From NCBI GenBank assembly GCA_937982515.1, contig CALJMB010000253.1:1-5211 (forward strand): 5,211 bases of DNA, read 5' to 3'. Shown here piece by piece: positions 1-4,444 of the stretch. The notes beneath the pieces are model-generated. The model ran no database searches. It was given only the letters and a program-made list of their open reading frames with translations, and was not told the DNA's origin. Position numbers and translations under genes: made by a program. Each line of letters opens with the position of its first letter. Position 1 is the first letter of the stretch. This DNA comes from an uncultured Balneolaceae bacterium. GTDB taxonomy: Bacteria; Bacteroidota; Rhodothermia; Balneolales; Balneolaceae.

Positions 1-645
1 CCTGCAGATAGTGGAGAAGACTTTTCCCTGGCCATACAGGCGCTGATCATACTGACGATCCTGTCATTCGGTCCGGCTATCGTTACCATGATGACGAGCT
101 TCACCCGCCTGGTCGTCGTGTTTTTCTTTTTGAGGATGGGGCTCGGTACACAGCAGTCTCCACCCAACCAGGTGCTTATAGGCCTGGCGTTGTTCATTAC
201 CATATTTATTATGGGGCCTGTATTCAATCAGATCAATGAAGGGGCCATTCAACCCTACATAGAGGAAGAGATTACACAGGCCCAGGCCCTCGACAGAGCC
301 TCTGTACCGCTCAAAGAGTTTATGGTAAAACAGACGAGGGAAAAAGATCTGCTTCTTTTTATGGATCTGGCCGGTGTAACGAGTGTTGGCAGCGTGGAGG
401 ATCTGTCGCTGCATATCGTCGTTCCCTCATACATTCTCAGTGAGCTCCGGATAGCATTTCAGATCGGTTTTTTGATTTATCTGCCATTTATGGTTATAGA
501 CCTGGTGGTGGCCTCGGTACTGCTTTCAATGGGTATCATGTTTTTGCCTCCGGTACTTGTATCGCTTCCGTTTAAAATACTGGTTTTCGTACTGTCGGAC
601 GGATGGTATCTGCTGGTGGAGTCTATGGTTCAGAGTTTCGCATAA
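1..645 (+). CDS. fliP: Flagellar export-gate protein FliP (5'-truncated by window edge)
   Basis: FliP is an integral membrane subunit of the flagellar type III export gate; in the known complex five FliP, four FliQ and one FliR form the helical secretion pore. The frame is open from base 1 and ends with TAA at 643-645, giving 214 visible residues; the family is about 245-250, so the start and signal peptide lie outside. An internal ATG at 88 is not the start, because FliP-like sequence precedes it (ILSFGPAIVTMMTSFTR). Hallmarks: GTQQSPPNQVLIGLALF near visible residues 49-65, SELRIAFQIGFLI near 147-159, and the C-terminal DLVVASVLLSMG...LPFKILVF...DGWYLL...QSF. The loop after SMG reads IMF (179-181), where well-studied FliP proteins have three methionines. 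The central periplasmic part (about 78-140) is hydrophilic, as expected. fliQ follows after 16 nt, indicating cotranscription. Identification is secure. Confidence 0.97.
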   Translation, partial: PADSGEDFSLAIQALIILTILSFGPAIVTMMTSFTRLVVVFFFLRMGLGTQQSPPNQVLIGLALFITIFIMGPVFNQINEGAIQPYIEEEITQAQALDRASVPLKEFMVKQTREKDLLLFMDLAGVTSVGSVEDLSLHIVVPSYILSELRIAFQIGFLIYLPFMVIDLVVASVLLSMGIMFLPPVLVSLPFKILVFVLSDGWYLLVESMVQSFA

Positions 646-661
646 CAAAAAGGAATAGAGT

Positions 662-931
662 ATGAATGAAGAAGTAGGCATTTTTTGGCTTCAGGAAGCG
701 CTTACGGCTGTTGTAGTCCTGGCCGGCCCGGTTATGACAGGCGCTCTGGTGGTTGGACTGATTATTGCCGTTTTGCAGGCCGCCACCACCGTTCAGGAGA
801 TGACACTGTCATACATCCCGAAGATGATTGCCGTGGTGGTCATCCTGTTTTTATTGTTCGGCTTTATGCTTCAGTACGCGGTTAATTTTACTGAACGCAT
901 TTACGACTTTATTCCAAGCATTGCACAATAG
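662..931 (+). CDS. fliQ: Flagellar export-gate protein FliQ
   Basis: FliQ is the small two-helix subunit of the flagellar type III export gate, packing around the FliP-FliR core. The product has 89 residues, the same length as Salmonella FliQ as I recall it, and aligns with it without gaps. Helix 1 is at about 14-37 and helix 2 at about 52-76. Between them is the signature LQAATTVQEMTLSYIPK (38-54). Q39 and E46 of the loop are retained, while position 43, a glutamine in Salmonella, is threonine here and a glutamine sits at 45. The start is supported by AGGA at 651-654 with a 7-nt spacer, and the gene begins 16 nt after the fliP stop, so it is cotranscribed with fliP. fliR, which usually follows directly, is 303 bp away because of a repeat-bearing insert. 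Confidence 0.97.
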   Translation: MNEEVGIFWLQEALTAVVVLAGPVMTGALVVGLIIAVLQAATTVQEMTLSYIPKMIAVVVILFLLFGFMLQYAVNFTERIYDFIPSIAQ

Positions 932-943
932 GCGGAGGGCCGG

Positions 944-978
944 GAATTTAGAATTCAGGAGTCAGAATTCTGAATTCA
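944..978 (+). repeat. Heptad repeat array A (GAATTCA-type)
   Basis: Five consecutive 7-bp units can be read: GAATTTA, GAATTCA, GGAGTCA, GAATTCT, GAATTCA. The units differ at one to three positions but the 7-bp period is exact. Read on the opposite strand they match the units of the second array downstream (TGAATTC, TGACTCC). The array begins 12 bp after the fliQ stop. Short heptameric tandem repeats are known from several bacterial groups, for example the STRR repeats of cyanobacteria; I do not claim homology to those. Confidence 0.85.
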
Positions 979-1123
979 GAAAATATCCGTGCTCCCTCCC
1001 TTTGCCGGGATCCAACGCCATTATGCGAAGGGCCGTACCGGCAATAAGGCAAATTGCAGAGAACATCACTAACTCCATTTTGCTAAAGGTGAGATGGATG
1101 GTACCCCGGCACCGCACACATTC

Positions 1124-1172
1124 TGACTTCTGACTCCTGAATTCTGAATTCTGAATTCAGAAGTAAGAATTC
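1124..1172 (-). repeat. Heptad repeat array B (inverted relative to array A)
   Basis: Seven 7-bp units on the + strand: TGACTTC, TGACTCC, TGAATTC three times, AGAAGTA, AGAATTC. The last two drift from the consensus. Bases 1128-1144 are the exact reverse complement of 951-967 in array A. The array contains four GAATTC hexamers; with array A there are seven within 222 bp, far above chance. It ends 62 bp before the fliR start. Confidence 0.88.
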
Positions 1173-1234
1173 CAGCCGCTTTGCAGCCAAAGGCCCGAAA
1201 CTAAATAAGCCCGGATTGATGAACAAAACCCGCC

Positions 1235-2008
1235 ATGGGAATTTTATCTGTAGAATTTATACTGCCGGCTTTCCTGATTTTCGTCAGGGTAACATCGCTA
1301 TTGCTGACGGCCCCCTTTTTTAGTTTCCAGACTATTCCCACGCGTGTAAAAGCTTTTTTCGGGATGATGTTAACCGTTGCGCTTTTCCCCGTGATACCCA
1401 TACAGGCCGGCCACCTCCCCTCCAGTCCCGGCAATCTCGAAGTAGTCATTCTCACCACTATCGAAGCGCTGACAGGTGTGGTTATAGGGCTGGCGGGACA
1501 GATCGTTTTCGGAGGCATACAGATAGGCGGCAAGCTGTTAAGCATCAACATAGGGCTCGGTTTTGCACAAGTTGTAGACCCTGTTACCCAAAATCAGAGC
1601 AGCGTTATCGGCCAGATGTTAATCTTATTGGGAACGCTGCTCTTTCTGTCGGTAGATGGGCCTCATATGTATGTACACATACTGGCCCACAGTTTTGAAC
1701 AACTGCCTCTGGGCATGGCGTCTCTGGAGGGTGCTTCGCCTGTTCTTATAGAAATAGCCGTATATATGTTTATCGTAGGCGTGCAGCTCGCCTCGCCTTT
1801 CATTGTCGTACTGTTTTTGCTGGATCTCTCCTTTGCCATTTTCGCCCGCATCATGCCCCAGGCCAATATATTCTTTATCGCCCTCCCCTTAAAAATTGGA
1901 ATCGGGGTTTTGATGCTGATGTTGGTCATTCCTTACGTGCCTGTTACATTCGGCCACTTCTTTAGTGAATTGTGGCGCTACATCTCCGAACTGCTCGCAG
2001 CGCTCTGA
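1235..2008 (+). CDS. fliR: Flagellar export-gate protein FliR
   Basis: FliR is the single-copy membrane subunit that completes the FliP-FliQ-FliR pore of the flagellar export apparatus. The product has 257 residues, near the family's usual 255-265, and is hydrophobic throughout. Conserved features: ARV-like FVRVTSLLLTAPFFS near 16-30; the FGGIQIGGKLLSINIGLGFAQVVDP stretch (92-115) leading into the plug region; VIGQMLILLGTLLFLSVDGPHM (124-145); and the C-terminal MPQANIFFIALPLKI (207-221). The ATG at 1235 gives the usual N-terminus, and an in-frame stop lies just upstream at 1220-1222. There is no recognisable Shine-Dalgarno before it, unlike most other genes here. flhB, which often follows fliR or is fused to it, is absent. 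The gene is separated from fliQ by a repeat-bearing insert, so its expression may be uncoupled from fliPQ. Confidence 0.96.
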   Translation: MGILSVEFILPAFLIFVRVTSLLLTAPFFSFQTIPTRVKAFFGMMLTVALFPVIPIQAGHLPSSPGNLEVVILTTIEALTGVVIGLAGQIVFGGIQIGGKLLSINIGLGFAQVVDPVTQNQSSVIGQMLILLGTLLFLSVDGPHMYVHILAHSFEQLPLGMASLEGASPVLIEIAVYMFIVGVQLASPFIVVLFLLDLSFAIFARIMPQANIFFIALPLKIGIGVLMLMLVIPYVPVTFGHFFSELWRYISELLAAL

Positions 2009-2020
2009 CGGGTTGTGCCT

Positions 2021-2050
2021 CCGGTGTATTACTCTCCAGGGTGATACCGG
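2021..2050 (+). other. Imperfect hairpin just downstream of fliR
   Basis: CCGGT (2021-2025) pairs with ACCGG (2046-2050). After a 2-nt bulge, ATTACTC (2028-2034) pairs with GGGTGAT (2039-2045) with two G-T wobbles, around loop TCCA. It starts 12 nt after the fliR stop, so it may end or stabilise the 3' end of the mRNA. No T-run follows, so it is not a standard intrinsic terminator. Confidence 0.35.
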
Positions 2051-2168
2051 GAGACGGTGCCTTTATATGAAGGGATGGCAAAAGAGCAAAGGACAAAGCA
2101 CGTTCATCACCATTCGCCGCTCTGCCGCGGAACGTAACAGCTCATTCAATTGCATGGTATGATATCGG

Positions 2169-2203
2169 CCCAATGGCTCCGGCCTGAAGGCCGGGCCATT
2201 GGG
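2169..2203. repeat. GC-rich palindrome, same module as in the 3480-3676 element
   Basis: CCCAATGGC then, after one bulged T, CCGGCC forms a 15-bp stem with GGCCGG plus GCCATTGGG around the tetraloop TGAA. The core AATGGC-TCCGGCC-TGAA-GGCCGGG closely matches AATGGC-CCCGGCC-TTCA-GGCCGGGG at 3512-3536; the loops TGAA and TTCA are reverse complements. This indicates a dispersed REP-like palindromic family with at least two members here. Confidence 0.75.
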
Positions 2204-2281
2204 GGAAGCAGGGGTGGGGCTTTTCCCGGAGCAGGATAGAGCCTTATTCCAGGTTAGGTGCCCGCTGGCAGACCCATCCCT

Positions 2282-2301
2282 CCCCGACAGGTTTGTCGGG
2301 G
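2282..2301. repeat. Perfect 8-bp hairpin
   Basis: CCCCGACA (2282-2289), loop GGTT, TGTCGGGG (2294-2301). No T-run on either side, so terminator function is not supported. Confidence 0.6.
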
Positions 2302-2311
2302 CAGGCTTTGT

Positions 2312-2352
2312 TCTCCCTTCCCTCCCGGAACACCACCGGCAAGGAAGGGAGA
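2312..2352. repeat. 10-bp inverted repeat with 21-nt loop
   Basis: TCTCCCTTCC (2312-2321) is the exact reverse complement of GGAAGGGAGA (2343-2352). The loop itself contains CCGG on both sides of a small turn. It is one in a row of adjacent inverted repeats. Confidence 0.55.
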
Positions 2353-2405
2353 GACGCCCGCCCGGTGTATGTGGCCGGAGCTATGAAAGGAGTCCCCCCT
2401 CCTTG

Positions 2406-2455
2406 CGTCCCTTATGATGTGGGAAGTCTAGAGACTTCCCACATCATAAGGGACG
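2406..2455. repeat. Perfect 23-bp-stem hairpin
   Basis: Bases 2406-2428 (starting CGTCCCTTATGATG) are the exact reverse complement of 2433-2455 (ending CATCATAAGGGACG). Only four bases (TAGA) separate the arms. Neither strand has a U-run after the stem, so it is not a standard intrinsic terminator. No mismatch in 23 pairs suggests a recent origin or selection on the structure. Confidence 0.9.
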
Positions 2456-2457
2456 AA

Positions 2458-2530
2458 GAGACGAAGAGAGGGAGCGATGCAGAGCGGGGAAACCGGCAAG
2501 CATCCCTTAGTCTCCCCCTCTCTCCGTCTC
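2458..2530. repeat. Purine/pyrimidine inverted repeat
   Basis: GAGACGAAGAGAGGGAG (2458-2474) is nearly the reverse complement of CTCCCCCTCTCTCCGTCTC (2512-2530), with one mismatch and two extra bases. The spacer is 37 nt. Because the arms are low-complexity, chance matching is possible. Confidence 0.45.
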
Positions 2531-2825
2531 CCCCCCACCCACAGGGGGCCGGGGGTGGGTCTGTACCGGGTCCCGATCCCGGAACGCCTCTCGCATCCAC
2601 ATGGGAACCGTCGTGCGGATGGGCTTCCGCCAGCTGGTGGAGAGAGCCTGTAAAATCCATTTCTTATCTCGAACCCACATTATGTTAGCATAACTACATA
2701 GCCGCTGTGGTTACTACTACCTGCCGGCTGTAGCGGAGAAACGTACCACCGCGCGCCGGCGGACCTGCTCATGCGGGAGGGATACAAGGCACTTTCCCCG
2801 GCCCGAAACTGTTGAATAAACCGCC

Positions 2826-2853
2826 TTTCCTTTTATAAAACTCTCATTATAAT
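2826..2853 (+). promoter_or_regulatory. Possible sigma-70-type promoter for the small gene at 3062
   Basis: A perfect TATAAT lies at 2848-2853 in an AT-rich stretch. The best -35 at standard spacing is poor (TTTCCT at 2826-2831, 16-bp spacer). A transcript from here would have a leader of about 200 nt containing the hairpin at 2959-2985. A second -10-like motif (TATGAT, 3010-3015) lies closer to the gene. Neither is strong, and no sigma-28 GCCGATAA-type element was found. Confidence 0.3.
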
Positions 2854-2958
2854 ACGTTTTAACCCGATCAGATAATGAATATGACAGGGAACGTTTTTAT
2901 TCGGGCAAGGTTAGAGCCGGTGAAGTAGCGTTTTGCTGCGCTGTCCTGTTTCTTTACT

Positions 2959-2985
2959 GATCCGATCACCCGGAGTGATCGGATC
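2959..2985 (+). repeat. Perfect 11-bp hairpin in the likely leader of the small gene
   Basis: GATCCGATCAC (2959-2969), loop CCGGA, GTGATCGGATC (2975-2985). It lies about 65 nt ahead of the ribosome binding site at 3051. It could be an operator dyad or a leader-RNA hairpin; the sequence does not decide. No U-run follows. Confidence 0.6.
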
Positions 2986-3050
2986 CGTGGAGAGACGGCT
3001 GTTCCGGGGTATGATAATACGCTATGGCTTATTGAATAAATCATTAAAAG

Positions 3051-3056
3051 AGGAGG
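3051..3056 (+). promoter_or_regulatory. Strong Shine-Dalgarno fixing the start of the small gene
   Basis: AGGAGG sits 5 nt before the ATG at 3062. It rules in this start over the in-frame ATG at 2933, whose extra sequence would run through the 11-bp hairpin. Confidence 0.85.
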
Positions 3057-3061
3057 AACCG

Positions 3062-3301
3062 ATGCTGATCGAACAAATTACGCGCTGCCTCCAGGGGAGG
3101 TTAACAGAGGAGGAACAAACAGAGCTTTGGGTGCATCTGATACAGAATCCCGATGACCTGGCTCTTATGAAGACGTACAAAATGTACAGAGAGCTGTTCA
3201 AGGCAAAAGCGGTCAAAGAAGAGCAAGAGCACGAAGATCAGGCAAAAAATGGATGCAGAACAACTGGCCAGATTCATACAAACGGGAAGCTGCCCGATTG
3301 A
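3062..3301 (+). CDS. Small hypothetical protein, anti-sigma N-terminus-like helical pattern
   Basis: This 79-residue protein is not one I recognise. Residues 1-50 are amphipathic and helical, with the pattern I-x2-C-L-x-G-R-L-T-E-E-E-x2-E-L-x3-L-x2-N-P-D-D. That resembles the short N-terminal helices (L-x-G-x-L-S/T-x-E-E...) of many membrane anti-sigma or FecR-like proteins, but no membrane segment follows. Residues 50-66 are highly charged (KAVKEEQEHEDQAKN) and could be coiled coil. The C-terminal 15 or so residues look unlike a folded protein, and another frame opens at the A6 run at 3244-3249. The start is well supported by AGGAGG. The gene points toward fliA and is followed by a 22-bp tandem array. 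A role in flagellar regulation would be guesswork from location. Confidence 0.6.
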   Translation: MLIEQITRCLQGRLTEEEQTELWVHLIQNPDDLALMKTYKMYRELFKAKAVKEEQEHEDQAKNGCRTTGQIHTNGKLPD

Positions 3302-3374
3302 TTACGCCCAGGTCGCCCTGCATGTCCCGACTACCAGCCGTCCTGATAGTAGTTACTTTCCGGCCAAGAAGTAG
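3249..3374 (+). CDS. Possible overlapping 41-residue frame
   Basis: ATG at 3249 opens a 41-residue frame (MDAEQLARFIQTGSCPIDY...) in the +1 frame relative to the gene at 3062, overlapping its last 53 nt and stopping at 3372-3374 inside the first units of the 22-bp array. Its composition looks more protein-like than the overlapping tail of the upstream frame. It could be a translationally coupled gene, or the true C-terminus of the upstream protein displaced by an indel in the A6 run at 3244-3249. AGG five nt or so upstream is a weak ribosome site. I recognise no family; it may equally be a chance frame. Confidence 0.25.
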   Translation: MDAEQLARFIQTGSCPIDYAQVALHVPTTSRPDSSYFPAKK

Positions 3375-3475
3375 CTATAAAACGGTCAAGAAGTAACTAC
3401 TACTTGGCCAAGAAGTAGCTACTAAACGGGTGAGAAGTAGCTACTTCCCGGTCGAAATGTAGCTACTATTTGGCA
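3344..3475. repeat. Six tandem 22-bp repeats centred on GTAGCTAC
   Basis: Units start at 3344, 3366, 3388, 3410, 3432 and 3454, each exactly 22 bp. The consensus begins RAGAAGTAGCTACT, followed by four variable bases and then about YGGYC. The dyad GTAGCTAC is intact in units 4-6; unit 2 differs at one end, and units 1 and 3 have GTAGTTAC and GTAACTAC. The GG near the end is present in all six. Since 22 is not a multiple of 3, this is not coding repetition. There are no unique spacers, so it is not CRISPR. The 22-bp spacing is about two helical turns, placing all dyads on one face of the helix, as in protein-binding arrays. It lies between convergent genes. Confidence 0.92.
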
Positions 3476-3479
3476 TATA

Positions 3480-3676
3480 ATACGGATTCCATTAGCTATG
3501 TCGGTATACCTAATGGCCCCGGCCTTCAGGCCGGGGATAGCAGAACAACCCAAAACACCAAGGGCTTTAGCCCTTTCCACCACGGAGTAAGGGCTAAAGC
3601 TCGGTCTATGCTTCCTGTCCATCTCCGGCTTAAAAGCCGGGGCAATTATACCGGCATCAAGAAATGGAATCCGTAT
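3480..3676. mobile_element. 197-bp nested palindrome, MITE-like, abutting fliA
   Basis: The ends are a perfect 14-bp inverted repeat, ATACGGATTCCATT (3480-3493) and AATGGAATCCGTAT (3663-3676). Pairing continues inward with ATGTCGGTATA (3498-3508) against TATACCGGCAT (3647-3657). Next come matching hairpins on each arm: CCCCGGCC-TTCA-GGCCGGGG (3517-3536) and CCGGCTTAAAAGCCGG (3625-3640). The centre is GCTTTAGCCCTT (3564-3575) against AAGGGCTAAAGC (3589-3600). Thus the two halves are imperfect reverse complements over most of their length, and single strands could fold into a long stem with two side hairpins. There is no coding capacity. It resembles a non-autonomous palindromic element or a structured RNA. 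It may act as a 3' barrier for fliA mRNA, whose stop codon is 2 bp away; no U-run is present. Confidence 0.7.
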
Positions 3677-3678
3677 AC

Positions 3679-4440
3679 CTAATCCATAGCCGGTTCTCTG
3701 GAAAGCGAAGCTTTTAGTTCGAGCAGTAATTTTCCGATTATTTGAGAGATGCGCGCTTCGGAGAGCCCCAGCAGCAAAGCAATTTCATTAAGTGTGAGGT
3801 CTTCATAATAATAGAGGGCCAGGATAAGCCGTTCCCGTTCATTCAGTTTCTTTATCTGTTCTTTCAATTTGTAGGAGATACTTTCCTGATCCAGCCCTGC
3901 ATCCGGTAAGGGGGCGTCTTTATCTTCTATATAGTTGGCCAGAGATTCACTGCTGCTGCCATCGTACATCCTGTCATCCAGCGAAAGAACACTTCGCTGC
4001 TGAACCCCCATTAACAGTTTGTGATACTCCCCCAGAGACATCTTCATGGCTCTTGCAACTTCTTCGTCGGCAGGTTTACGGCCATAACGCTGCATCAGTT
4101 CTTCCATCTTTTTCTGAACCTTGCCGTAAGTGGTTCTCTTAATACGGGATACTTCATCGATCTGGCGCAGGTAGTCGATGATATTGCCCCGGATGCGGTA
4201 ATAGGCAAAGGTGTTGAACTGGATGCTCTTCTCCAGCTTATAGTTGTTCAGCGCCTGTAACAGGCCCAGTATGCCTACGCTCACAAGGTCTTCGTGTTGG
4301 GTCAATACGTTATCGGGGCGGCGTATTTTGCCTATGATGCTGCGCACCAGCGGCATCGACTTTGTTATAATAGCATTTCGCAACCCTTGTGTTGGTTCCT
4401 GGCAGTAAGCGTTTACAAGGTCTTGCAGAGATCTGCTCAT
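3679..4440 (-). CDS. fliA: Flagellar RNA polymerase sigma factor FliA (sigma-28)
   Basis: FliA directs RNA polymerase to late flagellar and chemotaxis promoters and is normally held by the anti-sigma factor FlgM. The product has 253 residues (B. subtilis SigD is about 254). Sigma region 2 spans about 20-95 with DLVSVGILGLLQAL (51-64) and FAYYRIRGNIID (78-89). Region 3 spans about 98-145. Region 4 spans about 190-245, with the helix-turn-helix LTLNEIALLLGLSEARISQI (215-234). The residues aligned to E. coli FliA D81, R84 and R91 (contacts to the -10 element) are kept as D89, R92 and R99, but the usual DWVPR reads DEVSR. I chose the ATG at 4440, 4 nt after the upstream stop, because it covers the whole family domain. 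An ATG at 4491 would add 17 basic residues and has a better ribosome site, so it remains possible. No flgM is nearby. Confidence 0.95.
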   Translation of the reverse strand: MSRSLQDLVNAYCQEPTQGLRNAIITKSMPLVRSIIGKIRRPDNVLTQHEDLVSVGILGLLQALNNYKLEKSIQFNTFAYYRIRGNIIDYLRQIDEVSRIKRTTYGKVQKKMEELMQRYGRKPADEEVARAMKMSLGEYHKLLMGVQQRSVLSLDDRMYDGSSSESLANYIEDKDAPLPDAGLDQESISYKLKEQIKKLNERERLILALYYYEDLTLNEIALLLGLSEARISQIIGKLLLELKASLSREPAMD

Positions 4441-4444
4441 AAAT

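Larger units (their letters stand above)
932..1234. other. 303-bp non-coding gap splitting fliQ from fliR
   Basis: fliP, fliQ and fliR are usually adjacent or overlapping, so a gap this long is unexpected. It contains two clusters of a 7-bp repeat (944-978 and 1124-1172) in opposite orientation, enclosing a core of about 145 bp. A perfect 17-bp inverted repeat links them (951-967 with 1128-1144). No transposase and no convincing gene are present. A 38-residue frame on the - strand (962-1078) has a hydrophobic N-terminal half but no ribosome binding site, and it terminates inside the left repeat cluster. The arrangement looks like an insertion of a non-autonomous repeat element that leaves both neighbours intact. 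Whether fliR is still read from the fliPQ promoter or from one inside the gap cannot be told; no clear -35/-10 pair was seen. Confidence 0.75.
2009..3061. other. Gene-poor, hairpin-rich intergenic region
   Basis: About 1.05 kb lies between fliR and the next credible gene. Open frames here (for example 2293-2688 on + and 2412-2660 on -) have biased, low-complexity proteins rich in Pro, Gly, Ser and Arg, lack ribosome binding sites, and run through inverted repeats, so I treat them as chance frames. Instead, 2160-2530 holds at least five separate inverted repeats, listed individually. 2448-2474 is a purine-rich tract and 2505-2540 a pyrimidine-rich one. From 2800 the base composition becomes AT-richer and promoter-like elements appear ahead of the small gene at 3062. 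No tRNA or recognised riboswitch was seen. 2051-2168 and 2590-2800 contain nothing I can name. Confidence 0.7.

Noticed and set aside
962..1078. 38-residue frame on the - strand in the fliQ-fliR gap with a hydrophobic N-terminal half (MELVMFSAICLIAG...)
   Set aside because: No ribosome binding site and it ends inside the heptad repeats; could be a gene fragment carried by the insert, but nothing supports expression.
1219..1284. ATG at 1219 as a start near fliR
   Set aside because: It is in a different frame from fliR and does not give a FliR-like product.
2068..2162. 31-residue frame MKGWQKSKGQSTF... downstream of fliR
   Set aside because: No ribosome binding site and no recognisable family; too short to support.
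2412..2660. 82-residue open frame on the - strand
   Set aside because: Antisense reading of the same hairpin-rich DNA with biased composition and no family resemblance.
2293..2688. 131-residue open frame on the + strand
   Set aside because: Low-complexity Pro/Gly/Ser/Arg composition, runs through a perfect hairpin and purine/pyrimidine tracts, no ribosome binding site.
3344..3475. CRISPR array
   Set aside because: Repeats are directly tandem at 22 bp with no unique spacers and no cas genes nearby.
3517..3536. Intrinsic terminator for the small gene or fliA
   Set aside because: The stem is strong but no U-run follows on either strand; kept as part of the palindromic element.
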